Assembly: GCA_019359275.1 (NCBI GenBank)
Contig: JAHHHP010000002.1
Span: 1 to 64,000 of the forward strand
Source of the DNA: Myxacorys chilensis ATA2-1-KO14
GTDB taxonomy: Bacteria > Cyanobacteriota > Cyanobacteriia > Leptolyngbyales > Leptolyngbyaceae
DNA: 64,000 nt
Direction of reading: 5' to 3'
Of this stretch, positions 18,543 to 26,931 are shown in pieces; within the stretch, counting starts at the first letter, position 1; every line of letters begins with the position of its first letter. The notes under the pieces are model-generated. The model made no database searches. It was given only the letters and a program-made list of their open reading frames with translations, and had not been told where the DNA came from. The position numbers were made by a program, and so were the translations under genes.

Positions 18543-19166
18543 ATGATTGCTAATCGCGACGATTTAAGATTGTCACCCCAGGATTATCTAGACTGGGAAG
18601 CCCAGCAGCCACTCAAATACGAATACATTAACGGCGAAGCCTACGCCATGACAGGTGGAAGCCTTCCTCATACCTCTATTGCACTTAACCTAGCTTCTGC
18701 ACTTAAGTCTCATATTCGAGGACGAGGTTGTAAGGTCTTCATGTCAGATGCCAAAGTGGGCATTACTGACCAAGGACCATTCTTCTATCCAGATGTGGTT
18801 GTGAGTTGTGATGAGCGAGATCGCACGGCCATCAAGATGATACGCTACCCCTGTTTGATTATCGAGGTCTTATCTCCATCTACTGAAGGATTTGATCGAG
18901 GCGAAAAGTTTCGGCGCTATCGTCAGTTAGAGAGTCTGCAAGAGTACGTGGTCGTCGAGTGCGATCGCAGGGGTATGGACTGCTACCGTCGCAACGATCG
19001 AGGCACTTGGGAACTGAATTCCTACACTCCAGATGATCTCCTGAAAACGCCCCCAGATGACTTAGAAGTTCATCTCACTAGTGTTGATTTTCTGTGCCCG
19101 CTTTCGCTAGTCTACGAAGACGTTGAGATGGATTTAGCCGCGTCTGATACGCTCAATGGTGGCTAA
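18543..19166 (+). CDS. Uma2 family endonuclease-like protein
   Basis: A 207-residue member of the Uma2 (DUF820) family, a PD-(D/E)XK nuclease-fold group strongly expanded in cyanobacteria. Recognised by SPQDYLDWEAQQPLKYEYINGEAY (split here by no gap), YPDVVVSCDE with the catalytic aspartate, IIEVLSPSTEGFDRG with the catalytic glutamate, and KFRRYRQLESLQEYVVVE. Biological role is not established; transposon or toxin-like roles have been proposed. A second, divergent Uma2 protein lies at 38118-38777. Confidence 0.9.
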   Translation: MIANRDDLRLSPQDYLDWEAQQPLKYEYINGEAYAMTGGSLPHTSIALNLASALKSHIRGRGCKVFMSDAKVGITDQGPFFYPDVVVSCDERDRTAIKMIRYPCLIIEVLSPSTEGFDRGEKFRRYRQLESLQEYVVVECDRRGMDCYRRNDRGTWELNSYTPDDLLKTPPDDLEVHLTSVDFLCPLSLVYEDVEMDLAASDTLNGG

Positions 19167-19207
19167 TAAAAATGTAGACGCCTCGAAAGCGAGAATCTCT
19201 CATGCGA

Positions 19208-19438
19208 TCGTTCCTGCTTCAAGTGTGGTAGATGTGCTTCACAAACTGTTCGCTCCTGTTTGAAGTAGGACTCGTTCTATTTGAAATGCAATCGCTCCTG
19301 CTTGAATTGCGATCGTTTCGGTTTCGAGTAGAAACTGTTCTGTTTCACATCGAAATAGTTCTGTTTTAGGTGCGATCGCTTTGCTTCACAAAGTGTCCGT
19401 TCTTATTTGCAAGAAAAATGTTTCTGTTTTGAATGGTC
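19208..19438. repeat. degenerate 21-bp tandem repeat, 11 units in perfect phase
   Basis: Eleven consecutive 21-base units with approximate consensus TCG-YTY-CTG-YTT-GAA-GTG-CGA and no insertion or deletion over 231 bases, although individual units diverge widely. Units often include a GATCG core at their junction. Read in codons the plus strand gives heptads such as SLLFEVG and LVLFEMQ (three stops in total); the minus strand gives heptads like SQFKQER, SYFKQER and PHLKQER (two stops). The array lies between the Uma2 gene and the 3' end of recQ. It is probably non-coding now. Confidence 0.75.
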
Positions 19439-19470
19439 TTCGGACTTCATAATCCTTTTGCCAAATTCGA

Positions 19471-21132
19471 CTACTCCACTTTTCTCAGCAACCGTTGAAC
19501 CAGAGCTGTTGCAACACTCAGCGTTTTATAGCCAACCTCATCAAACAGAACAACGACCTTATCTTCTTCATGCCGCATTACCGTTCCTTCACCCCAAGCA
19601 TTGTGTTCAACTCGGCTATCAATCTCATACGGCTGCAATTTATCTTCGTTGTCTGCCGTGATGCCTGCTTTGCAGTTATCGCAATATCCGCACGGTTCAT
19701 CAAGCTGTTCGCCAAAGTAATTGAGTAAGTATTTTCGACGGCAATCGCGAACTTCTGCATAACCGCGCATCATCTCTAGGCGCGATCGCTCCACATGCGC
19801 AGCTCGTTCTTGAGCGTGCAGCACCTCTGTCGCCGCTTTTGAAAATTCGGGAGGATCTTCAACGACGGTTACTTCTCCCGTTGAAAGCAGATCAACAACA
19901 CCAACATCCTGTAATTGATTGAGCGTTGTTTTGAGCTTCGTTTTGGATAAATCCGTTAGCTCTTTCAAGTGTTTTGGTTTGATCGGCTCTGGTTGACTTT
20001 CAACAAGTTCGGCAACGTGAACCACTTGTTCTGCATCGACTTTAGCGCTACCTGAAAAGAATTTCCGAAGATTCAAATCTTTATGCGTGTAGAACAACAG
20101 TGCATAAGCCGGCTCTCCGTCGCGTCCTGCCCGTCCGATTTCCTGATAGTACGAGTCGATCGAATCGCTGATGTTGTAATGCAAAACAAAGCGAACGTTG
20201 GGTTTATCGACGCCCATACCAAACGCAGTCGTCGCCACAATCACATCGACCTCATCATTCATGAAAGCAAATTGCGCCTGCTCGCGCTCTTTTGACTTCA
20301 TTCCAGCGTGATAGGCAACGGCTTTGCAGGCTTTTTCAGACGCGCTAGTTTCTGCTTGATTGAGCAGAGTTGCAAGTTGCTCTGTTGCTTTGCGCGTTCC
20401 CGCGTATACAATGCCAGGTTTCTGTAGCTGTTGAATCTGCCTTACGAAAGCATCCTGTTTTTCAGCTTCCTCATCACATCGGTCAACACTCAGCCAGAGG
20501 TTAGGACGGTCAAATCCTCGCACAATGACGCGGGGATTGTGCATTCCTAAGCGCTGTACAATTTCCTCTCGTACAGGCGGAGAAGCGGTCGCGGTAAGCG
20601 CTAGTACGGTGGGGTGCCCCAATGCCTCAATTATGGTATCTAAGCGAAGATAAGCAGGTCGAAAATCGTGTCCCCACTCGCTAATACAGTGCGCTTCGTC
20701 AATGACAAACAAAGACGGTTTCGTTTGCAACTGATCGAGCGTATCAGGATTATCAAACTGCTCTGGAGCGAGAAACAAAAACTCCAGCTGTCCCTCATTC
20801 CATTGTGCGAAAGCGGCTTCTCGGTCTGCCAGTGAGATTGTTGAGTTAATCACAGCAGCCGCACCGATGCTTTCTTCTTCTTCTGCAATGGCATCCAACT
20901 GATCTTGCTGCAAGGCGAGCAACGGCGAAATCACAATTGTTGAACCCGGAATTTGAGCGGCTGTCAGTTGGTAGATTGCCGATTTTCCAGACCCGGTTGG
21001 CATTACCGCTAACGTATCGTGCCCTTCGAGAATTGATGCGATCGCGGCTTCTTGTCCCGGACGCAAATCGTCGTATCCTAAGCGATCGTGAGCGATTTTT
21101 TGAATTGAAACGCGCTTTTGTTTTTTCGCCAT
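19471..21132 (-). CDS. recQ: RecQ-family ATP-dependent DNA helicase with Tudor-like tail
   Basis: A 553-residue 3'-5' superfamily 2 helicase acting in recombination and fork repair. Helicase core: Walker A MPTGSGKSA near residue 44, DEAH box VIDEAHC near 145, motif VI as QEIGRAGRDG. A zinc-binding region follows, with cysteines in CRRKYLL and PCGYCDNC near 457-482. The usual winged-helix and HRDC domains are not apparent. The last 50 residues (VEHNAWGEGTV, KVVVLFDEVGYKTLSV) instead resemble the small Tudor-like domain at the end of PcrA/UvrD helicases. The RQC helix-turn-helix may persist in short form around 390-430. Confidence 0.9.
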   Translation of the reverse strand: MAKKQKRVSIQKIAHDRLGYDDLRPGQEAAIASILEGHDTLAVMPTGSGKSAIYQLTAAQIPGSTIVISPLLALQQDQLDAIAEEEESIGAAAVINSTISLADREAAFAQWNEGQLEFLFLAPEQFDNPDTLDQLQTKPSLFVIDEAHCISEWGHDFRPAYLRLDTIIEALGHPTVLALTATASPPVREEIVQRLGMHNPRVIVRGFDRPNLWLSVDRCDEEAEKQDAFVRQIQQLQKPGIVYAGTRKATEQLATLLNQAETSASEKACKAVAYHAGMKSKEREQAQFAFMNDEVDVIVATTAFGMGVDKPNVRFVLHYNISDSIDSYYQEIGRAGRDGEPAYALLFYTHKDLNLRKFFSGSAKVDAEQVVHVAELVESQPEPIKPKHLKELTDLSKTKLKTTLNQLQDVGVVDLLSTGEVTVVEDPPEFSKAATEVLHAQERAAHVERSRLEMMRGYAEVRDCRRKYLLNYFGEQLDEPCGYCDNCKAGITADNEDKLQPYEIDSRVEHNAWGEGTVMRHEEDKVVVLFDEVGYKTLSVATALVQRLLRKVE

Positions 21133-21171
21133 TGTTGATGAGAGAGAGCAAGTCCGCTATTAGACACGAAA

Positions 21172-21202
21172 GATCCCCTCTTCCCTTTACGAAGAGGAGA
21201 TC
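21172..21202 (-). terminator. hairpin terminator downstream of the SDR gene
   Basis: Inverted repeat GATCCCCTCTTC / GAAGAGGAGATC with one mismatch and a seven-base loop. On the minus strand it follows the SDR gene and is trailed by a short CTTTC rather than a long U run. It separates the SDR gene from recQ, both minus-strand. Confidence 0.45.
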
Positions 21203-21259
21203 ACATTGAATCGTTGTTGAATCGTTTTGAGCGAATTGGGAATCTTTAGAAGTGGCGGG

Positions 21260-22261
21260 CTAATCGCGCAATCCACCCAGCAAGGCTAGACCGCCAAGAG
21301 CTGCGATCGCCAGCGCTCCAAATGCAGCAACCGGACTCTTATCAATCTTGTCTAGAAAACTAGGAATTTCAAAACCCTTAAAGTCACCTTCTACGCGATC
21401 GTAGCCCGGAATTGGGTCATACAAATTGTTTGGATCTTCTGCTTTAGGGTCGGTAGTCTTTTGCCCTGCAAATCCGATGGCTAATAGCATTGCATCCGTT
21501 AATGCAGGAGACACTTTATGTACAACATCGATAATTCGACCAATATCACCCACAATATAATCGCGGACCTGATGCTCAGATGCATACAGAATCGCTTCGG
21601 ACACCAAACTCGGATTGTAGTAAGGCGGTACACCCGTAGGCTTGACACCTAATTTTGTCTTGCCTTTATTGTAGAACGGCGTATTGATTACCGCAGGCAA
21701 AATATTCGCCACGTTAATCTGATAGCCTTCGTGCTTCAACTCTAACCGCATCGCGTCTAGAAACCCTTCTACACCATGCTTAGAAGAGGAATAAGGGCTT
21801 TGGAACGGCAGCGATCGCCGCGCTTCAACCGAGGTGATGTGAATGAGTGAACCGCGACCTTCCCGCTTGAGGTGAGGCAAAGCTGCCATTGCGCCATAGA
21901 CTTGCCCCATCAGGTTTACATCGATCACCCGCTTGAATTCCTCAGGCGTAATTGAATCAAACGTGGCAAACATTCCCGTCGCTGCAGTGTGGACCCAAGT
22001 ATCCAATCGACCAAAGCGCTCGACAGTTTTATCGGCAACTGCTTTGACTTGTTCAAAATCGGCAACATCCGCCGGAACTGCAATCGCTTCTCCGCCTGCT
22101 CTAGAAATTTCTTCGACGAGGGTTGCTAGTCCTTCTTTGCTCCGAGCGGAGACGACTACTTTTGCACCCTTCTGAGCGAACTTTAAGGCGGCATCTCGTC
22201 CAATGCCACTCGACGCGCCAACAACGGCGACAACTTGTTGATCAATTGGCTTCAAATTCAT
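21260..22261 (-). CDS. short-chain dehydrogenase/reductase with C-terminal membrane segment
   Basis: A 333-residue NAD(P)-dependent oxidoreductase. The Rossmann glycine motif is GASSGIGRDAA near residue 16, NADP-type contact VSARSKEG, the catalytic serine in ITSVEARRS and the catalytic YSSSK near 165. After the SDR core come about 60 extra residues ending in a hydrophobic helix (VAAFGALAIAALGGLALLGG), which probably tethers it to a membrane. Substrate unknown. It heads a run of stress-type genes; the next upstream gene (DUF6335) is on the same strand 80 bases away. Confidence 0.9.
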   Translation of the reverse strand: MNLKPIDQQVVAVVGASSGIGRDAALKFAQKGAKVVVSARSKEGLATLVEEISRAGGEAIAVPADVADFEQVKAVADKTVERFGRLDTWVHTAATGMFATFDSITPEEFKRVIDVNLMGQVYGAMAALPHLKREGRGSLIHITSVEARRSLPFQSPYSSSKHGVEGFLDAMRLELKHEGYQINVANILPAVINTPFYNKGKTKLGVKPTGVPPYYNPSLVSEAILYASEHQVRDYIVGDIGRIIDVVHKVSPALTDAMLLAIGFAGQKTTDPKAEDPNNLYDPIPGYDRVEGDFKGFEIPSFLDKIDKSPVAAFGALAIAALGGLALLGGLRD

Positions 22262-22341
22262 TATCTTCTTGTTTCTTCAGTGACGTAATTTCTGTTTGCT
22301 TAACTTTTGCGTAGCTATAGACTTAGCATTGGACTCAGTAT

Positions 22342-22875
22342 TCATTCATCTTCGGCAAGGTTTCGTCTCTCAGCATAATCTTCTGAAGAGGTTGGTTCTA
22401 GTTCCCAGCGACGCTCATCGCGTTGTTCTAAAATGTCGTTGGTATGCAGAAAGTTAGCGTCATCCATTTCTAGACCGACTGCTTTTCCCAAATTATCGAC
22501 GATATCCATATCAGGGGTTGAAACCGTTCCACCAACCGACTCATCGCCCACAGCATTAGCTTGTTCGTAGTTGGCATCAATATCACCACCCGTCAGCTCT
22601 GGGGTGGCTTCGTTCATTTCTTCGGCGCGATTTCGCATCGTCCGGCCCCCTATGTTGTAGCCCGGAAGCTCGTGGACGCCAGTTCCGTAAGACTCTGTGA
22701 TTTCTTGAGGTAGTTCTTCGCCGTTCTCATCGAATGTACCGTCGATCTCTGCTGCGTTAGCATCTGCCTCATCTTCTACGTCACCGCCCAAGTTGTGAAG
22801 AGAGGATTCTAAATCAGTGTCATCCGTGGGATTTCTGGAGCCAGAACTATCCCGGCTATAGCCTGCGTTAGTCAT
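22342..22875 (-). CDS. DUF6335 family protein
   Basis: A 177-residue very acidic, hydrophilic cyanobacterial protein of unknown function. Recognised by LPQEITESYGTGVHELPGY, RTMRNRAEEMNEATPELTGG, VGDESVGGTVSTPDMD and a C-terminal RRWELEPTSSEDY. The strongly charged, disordered-looking composition is like that of desiccation or stress proteins, but that is inference. I use the ATG at 22875 because AGAGG lies eight bases upstream; seven more in-frame codons exist 5' of it. It diverges from the PfpI-ferritin-like gene. Confidence 0.82.
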   Translation of the reverse strand: MTNAGYSRDSSGSRNPTDDTDLESSLHNLGGDVEDEADANAAEIDGTFDENGEELPQEITESYGTGVHELPGYNIGGRTMRNRAEEMNEATPELTGGDIDANYEQANAVGDESVGGTVSTPDMDIVDNLGKAVGLEMDDANFLHTNDILEQRDERRWELEPTSSEDYAERRNLAEDE

Positions 22876-23184
22876 AATTAGTACCTCTCTATCCAAGACG
22901 GTTGAATTTCGTTTTTTCTTAGTTACCTGAACGGTAGCGATTTTAAGAAAGTATCAAATCTTCACATAGGCAGATCAGGGCGCTCTGCGGCGGGAATCCG
23001 TCGTAAGAGCGAGGACGGCTTATCACTCTAGAGTGAGGGGTGCGATCGCAAGAAATTCTACGCTGAACAGTGCTGCATAAGAAACCATGCTCTGCGTCAC
23101 AGCATTCAACGCGGTGCAGTTTGCTAAGAGTAAGCATTCATAAAAGATTTTAGAAACCAAATTAAAGACTAAGGAGAAATGGTG

Positions 23185-24282
23185 ATGACGACCCAGACAG
23201 AGACAAAACGAGTTGCAATTCTGATTGAGCAAGGCGTTGAAGATGCAGAATTTCAGATTCCCTACAATGCGCTGAAGAAAGCTGGAGCTAATGTAGTCGT
23301 CCTTGGCTCTCGGACTAATGAAGAGTACAAAGGTAAGCAGAATAAGGTGGCGGTCAAGGCTGATGCCACAACGACTGAAGCGATCGCAGCCGATTTCGAC
23401 GCGGTGATCATTCCGGGTGGACAAGCACCGGACAAGATGCGGACGAACATGAACACCGTCAACTTTGTCAAAGAGGCGTTAGACGCGGGCGTTTTAGTAG
23501 CGTCCGTGTGCCACGGCCCTCAAGTTCTAATCGAAGGTGACATGCTAGAGAATGTTCGAGCAACGGGGTTCCGAGCCATTCGTAAAGATATGCAGAATGC
23601 TGGAGCCGTCTTTGTTGACGAGCCATTAGTCATCGATGACAACTTAATTACCTCTCGCCGTCCGGGAGATTTGCCAATTTTTACAACAGCAATTCTTCAA
23701 TACTTAAACCTCAGTGTTCCGGACACTAGCTTGCCGAACGTAGCTGATGCTGATGCAGGCTGGTGGAAGCTGGGCGAAGAGTGGGGCGGATCGAGCAAGA
23801 GCGAAATTGTCCAAGCGATTAACACCGCGATCGCGGGAGAGCGCTACAGTCTCGAAGCCTTTCAACATTATGTCGATAACGCATCGGACGAAGCGATGCG
23901 CGAACTCTTTCACGAAATTTGTGCTCATAAACAGCAGCATATTCAATTGCTAGAATCGCGTCTAAACGTATTAGGAGAGAAGCCGTCTCTAACCGCCGCA
24001 ATTAGCAATTTCTATGCTGATGTCAAAGCATTCTTCCAAAATAACCGCAGCAATATTGATGTTTTGCGTCGGGCACTGGGCGATATGCAAACAGGCGTTG
24101 TCGATGTTTATGGCTTGCGTAACAAGCTTACCGATCCGGCGACCGTTGACATTTTCGATCAGATGGAAATTGTGCTCGCTAGAGATGAAGCTCGCGTTGC
24201 TGAGATGTACAAAGATCGCCTAGGTGATCGCGCCCCCCAATCTCCGCAGCCGTCGAGCAGTCCTTCGGTTACAGCGGGATAG
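23185..24282 (+). CDS. fusion of PfpI/DJ-1 domain and ferritin-like four-helix domain
   Basis: A 365-residue two-domain protein. Residues 1-180 form a DJ-1/PfpI domain with the nucleophile elbow VASVCHGPQVL (Cys near 109) and the glutamate-bearing VAILIEQGVEDAEF; this family includes proteases, deglycases and chaperones. Residues about 210-350 form a ferritin-like helical domain with AGERYSLEAFQHYVD and EICAHKQQHIQLLE. An oxidative or carbonyl-stress role is inferred. I start at 23185, where AAGGAG is eight bases upstream; an ATG two codons earlier is too close to that site. Divergent from DUF6335. Confidence 0.85.
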   Translation: MTTQTETKRVAILIEQGVEDAEFQIPYNALKKAGANVVVLGSRTNEEYKGKQNKVAVKADATTTEAIAADFDAVIIPGGQAPDKMRTNMNTVNFVKEALDAGVLVASVCHGPQVLIEGDMLENVRATGFRAIRKDMQNAGAVFVDEPLVIDDNLITSRRPGDLPIFTTAILQYLNLSVPDTSLPNVADADAGWWKLGEEWGGSSKSEIVQAINTAIAGERYSLEAFQHYVDNASDEAMRELFHEICAHKQQHIQLLESRLNVLGEKPSLTAAISNFYADVKAFFQNNRSNIDVLRRALGDMQTGVVDVYGLRNKLTDPATVDIFDQMEIVLARDEARVAEMYKDRLGDRAPQSPQPSSSPSVTAG

Positions 24283-24393
24283 GACTAGCAACCAATTAAA
24301 AGCGGATGAAACGGATGATTCATTTTAGGGAAGTCACCCGTTCCTCATCCAATGTTGCTTTACGCATTTAGGTAATTTTTAGAGGAATTCAAC

Positions 24394-25098
24394 ATGGAAA
24401 CTGAGTCTAATAAAATCACGAGTTCTACCGATGCTCAGCAGGCAGGCGTGTCGGACACCGAAAAGTGGGCCTCGATTATCGGAGGCGGTGCGATGGTGTT
24501 AGCTGGACTGCAACAGCGATCGCTGCGGGGAATTTTAACCGCGATCGCAGGTGGCGGTCTTGCTTATCACGGCGCAACGACTGACAAAAGCTTAACGGAT
24601 AAGGTAGGTGATGCAGTAGGAGTACACAAAGCGATCAAAGTCGAAAAGACAGTCACCATCAACAGATCAGCCGAAGAGTTGTACAACTACTGGCACGACT
24701 TTGAAAGGTTGCCGACGTTTATGAAGCACCTCCAATCTGTGACGGTACAAGATGCTCGTCGCTCTCATTGGGTCGCAACCGCACCGCTAGGACAAACAGT
24801 GGAGTGGGACGCTGACATCATCAATGATCTGCCCAACCATCTAATCGCGTGGGCATCGCTTGAGGGAGCAGATGTTGATAATTCTGGGTTCGTCCGCTTT
24901 CAACCTGCACCCGGAAATCGGGGTACTGAAGTTAAGGTCGTTTTGGAATACAATGTTCCTGGCGGGACGCTAGCCGCTGCCGCCGCTAAGCTATTTGGTG
25001 AAGAACCAGAACAGCAAATTGGCGACGAACTGAATCGCTTCAAACAACTGATGGAAGCAGGCGAGATTGCTACAACTGACGGACAACCCAGAGGTTAA
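24394..25098 (+). CDS. SRPBCC-family protein with N-terminal membrane region
   Basis: A 234-residue protein. Residues about 25-65 are a glycine-rich hydrophobic pair of segments (ASIIGGGAMVLAGL, GILTAIAGGGLAYHG) like the DUF2892/YgaP-type membrane domain. From about 85 an SRPBCC (START/polyketide-cyclase-like) ligand-binding domain follows: VEKTVTINRSAEELYNYWHDFERLPTF (read as two adjacent blocks), then GTEVKVVLEYNVPGG. The ligand is unknown. RBS AGAGGA precedes the ATG. It lies between the PfpI fusion and the first alcohol dehydrogenase, all on the plus strand. Confidence 0.85.
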   Translation: METESNKITSSTDAQQAGVSDTEKWASIIGGGAMVLAGLQQRSLRGILTAIAGGGLAYHGATTDKSLTDKVGDAVGVHKAIKVEKTVTINRSAEELYNYWHDFERLPTFMKHLQSVTVQDARRSHWVATAPLGQTVEWDADIINDLPNHLIAWASLEGADVDNSGFVRFQPAPGNRGTEVKVVLEYNVPGGTLAAAAAKLFGEEPEQQIGDELNRFKQLMEAGEIATTDGQPRG

Positions 25099-25140
25099 GA
25101 ATCATTTCAACCACATCAATAATTTGGAGCGAAACAATTT

Positions 25141-26310
25141 ATGCGAGCCGTTTGCTGGCACGGTGCTAACGATGTACGGGTCGAAACTGTACCTGATCCA
25201 AAAATTCTTAATCCCCGTGACGCCATCTTAAAGATCACAGCCACCACTATTTGCGGCTCTGATCTGCACATCTATGATGGCTACATTCCTTCGATGCAAC
25301 CGGGTGACATCATTGGTCATGAGTTCCTGGGAGAAGTGGTTGACGTCGGTCAAGAAGTCAGGACACTGAAGCGCGGCGATCGTGTGGTCACCTCTTCTAT
25401 TATTGGTTGCGGACAGTGCTATTTTTGCAAACATCAAGAATGGTCGTTGTGTGATAACTCCAATCCCAATGGCTGGATGCAAGAGCCTTTGTTTGGTCAC
25501 GGAACGGCTGGTATCTTTGGCTATTCACACCTGTTTGGTGGCTATGCAGGCGCTCAAGCAGAATATGTGCGAGTGCCGTTTGCCGATTACGGATGCGTCA
25601 AAGTTCCAGACGGATTGAGCGATGAGCAAGCCTTACCCGTCTCAGATGCGTTTCCTACGGGCTATATGGGGGCCGATCTTTGCAACATCAAGCCTGGAGA
25701 TGTGATTGCGGTTTGGGGCGCAGGCCCAGTCGGGCAATTTGCTATGCGGAGTGCTTATTTGTTGGGTGCAGAACGAGTCATTGCGATCGACAGAATTCCT
25801 GAGCGGTTGGCGATGGCAAAAAACAACAGCAAAGCTGAAATTATCAACTACGAAGAGGTTGATGCAGGAGAAGCGCTAAAAGAAATGACAGGCGGCAGAG
25901 GACCAGACGCTTGTATTGATGCCGTCGGGTTAGAGGCACATGGAACCGGCTTAATGGGCTTCTATGACGAAGCTAAACAAGCCGTTCGACTTGAAACCGA
26001 TCGTCCTCATGTACTCCGACAAATGATCGTAGCGTGTCGCAAAGGCGGCACACTCTCCATCATGGGAGTGTATGCAGGCTTTATCGACAAAATGCCAATA
26101 GGTGCAGCCTTTAACAAAGGATTAAAGATCAACATGGGCCAAATGTACGGACAAAAGTACATGCCTAGATTGCTTGAACATGTTGTGAATGGTGATGTTG
26201 ATTCGTCTGATGTGTTTACTCATCAGATGCCTCTTACCGAAGCCAAACAAGCTTACGAAATGTTTAAGCACAAGCGGGATAACTGCATCAAGGTGCTGCT
26301 GAGGCCCTGA
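25141..26310 (+). CDS. zinc-dependent alcohol dehydrogenase, copy 1
   Basis: A 389-residue medium-chain dehydrogenase (glutathione-independent formaldehyde dehydrogenase-like group). Catalytic zinc ligands lie in TICGSDLHIYDG and GHEFLGEV; the structural zinc cysteines in IGCGQCYFCKHQEWSLC; the Rossmann motif is VWGAGPVGQFA near residue 200. It would oxidise an alcohol or aldehyde with NAD(P); substrate unproven. It is a close paralogue of the gene at 26932-28101 (same length, aligned throughout). Preceded by the SRPBCC gene after 42 bases and followed by a hairpin. Confidence 0.92.
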   Translation: MRAVCWHGANDVRVETVPDPKILNPRDAILKITATTICGSDLHIYDGYIPSMQPGDIIGHEFLGEVVDVGQEVRTLKRGDRVVTSSIIGCGQCYFCKHQEWSLCDNSNPNGWMQEPLFGHGTAGIFGYSHLFGGYAGAQAEYVRVPFADYGCVKVPDGLSDEQALPVSDAFPTGYMGADLCNIKPGDVIAVWGAGPVGQFAMRSAYLLGAERVIAIDRIPERLAMAKNNSKAEIINYEEVDAGEALKEMTGGRGPDACIDAVGLEAHGTGLMGFYDEAKQAVRLETDRPHVLRQMIVACRKGGTLSIMGVYAGFIDKMPIGAAFNKGLKINMGQMYGQKYMPRLLEHVVNGDVDSSDVFTHQMPLTEAKQAYEMFKHKRDNCIKVLLRP

Positions 26311-26322
26311 TGTTGCCGAAAC

Positions 26323-26359
26323 AGATGTCTTGTCTGTTAAACAACAGATTAAGACATCT
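26323..26359 (+). terminator. two-part hairpin after alcohol dehydrogenase copy 1
   Basis: AGATGTCTT pairs with AAGACATCT (nine pairs); inside, TCTGTT pairs with AACAGA around an AAAC loop. It begins 12 bases after the dehydrogenase stop. No U run follows, so it may be a weak terminator or a 3'-end stabiliser. Confidence 0.45.
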
Positions 26360-26434
26360 TAGTGGCTGATTCTGTGTTGCTCATTTAATCTTCAACTCGT
26401 ACAACTTATCAAAACCTATAACTTACTAAAATCA

Positions 26435-26788
26435 ATGACTCAACTACGCAGAACTCTAATCGTTCTGTTAACCAGTGTGTTTCTGTTTGTTGGCATCCTG
26501 TTTAGCACGAGCGCTTATAGCCTCGCTGCCATTACCCCTTCTGAAGCTAAAGATATTATCCGAGAGTCGAACAGTCCTCAAGAAGCAGGCGCAAAGCTGA
26601 GAGCTTCAGACTCTTCTGAGAAACTTCGCAATCACGAGACGTTGAACACGGCAAAAGAAGTGAGAGAGCGGGTAGAGGCTGGCAAGCCTGATCGTAGAGA
26701 TCCGCTCATTAGCAACACCCAAAACAAACTTGAAGAAATCGTTGGGAACGTCAAGGAAAAACTCCACCTTGATGAGCCTACTCCCTAG
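26435..26788 (+). CDS. small exported protein, low-temperature-induced type
   Basis: A 117-residue precursor. The first ~30 residues are a signal peptide (VLLTSVFLFVGILFSTSAYSLA); the mature part is hydrophilic, rich in Glu, Lys and Arg, with NTAKEVRERVEAGKPDRRDPL and KLEEIVGNVKEKLHLDEPTP. It resembles the small 'low temperature-induced' proteins of cyanobacteria, a similarity I assign from memory of style. It sits between the two paralogous dehydrogenases. The stop is a TAG after which the frame continues with related-looking sequence (next entry), so the present product may be shortened. Confidence 0.72.
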   Translation: MTQLRRTLIVLLTSVFLFVGILFSTSAYSLAAITPSEAKDIIRESNSPQEAGAKLRASDSSEKLRNHETLNTAKEVRERVEAGKPDRRDPLISNTQNKLEEIVGNVKEKLHLDEPTP

Positions 26789-26931
26789 AGTACAAAAGAT
26801 TTTGGAAACGATACTAAGGGTAAAGCAAACGAGGTTTTAGGCAACTCTAACGATTAATTTAGGTGTCACTAGAAAGATCAGTCAAGGATCCAGGTCTACT
26901 AGAAGGTAAATTACAGGAGAAATTAAAATAG
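26789..26931 (+). pseudogene. decayed 3' tail of the small exported protein (CsbD-like character)
   Basis: Immediately after the TAG the same frame reads STKDFGNDTKGKANEVLGN before a TAA at 26855-26857. In another frame 26866-26931 reads SLERSVKDPGLLEGKLQEK and ends at the base before the next start codon. Both pieces have the Lys/Glu/Gly-rich character of CsbD-like stress proteins. The simplest reading is a longer ancestral gene broken by CAG-to-TAG, a second stop and a frameshift. Confidence 0.45.

Noticed and set aside
19208..19438. CRISPR array
   Set aside because: Units are contiguous and diverged with no unique spacers, and no cas gene is nearby.
8093..26788. General TAG recoding or suppression, suggested by two genes with in-frame TAG
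   Set aside because: Many clear genes here end properly in TAG (for example trpS, lysS, psb30), so genome-wide recoding is not credible; local mutation is simpler.
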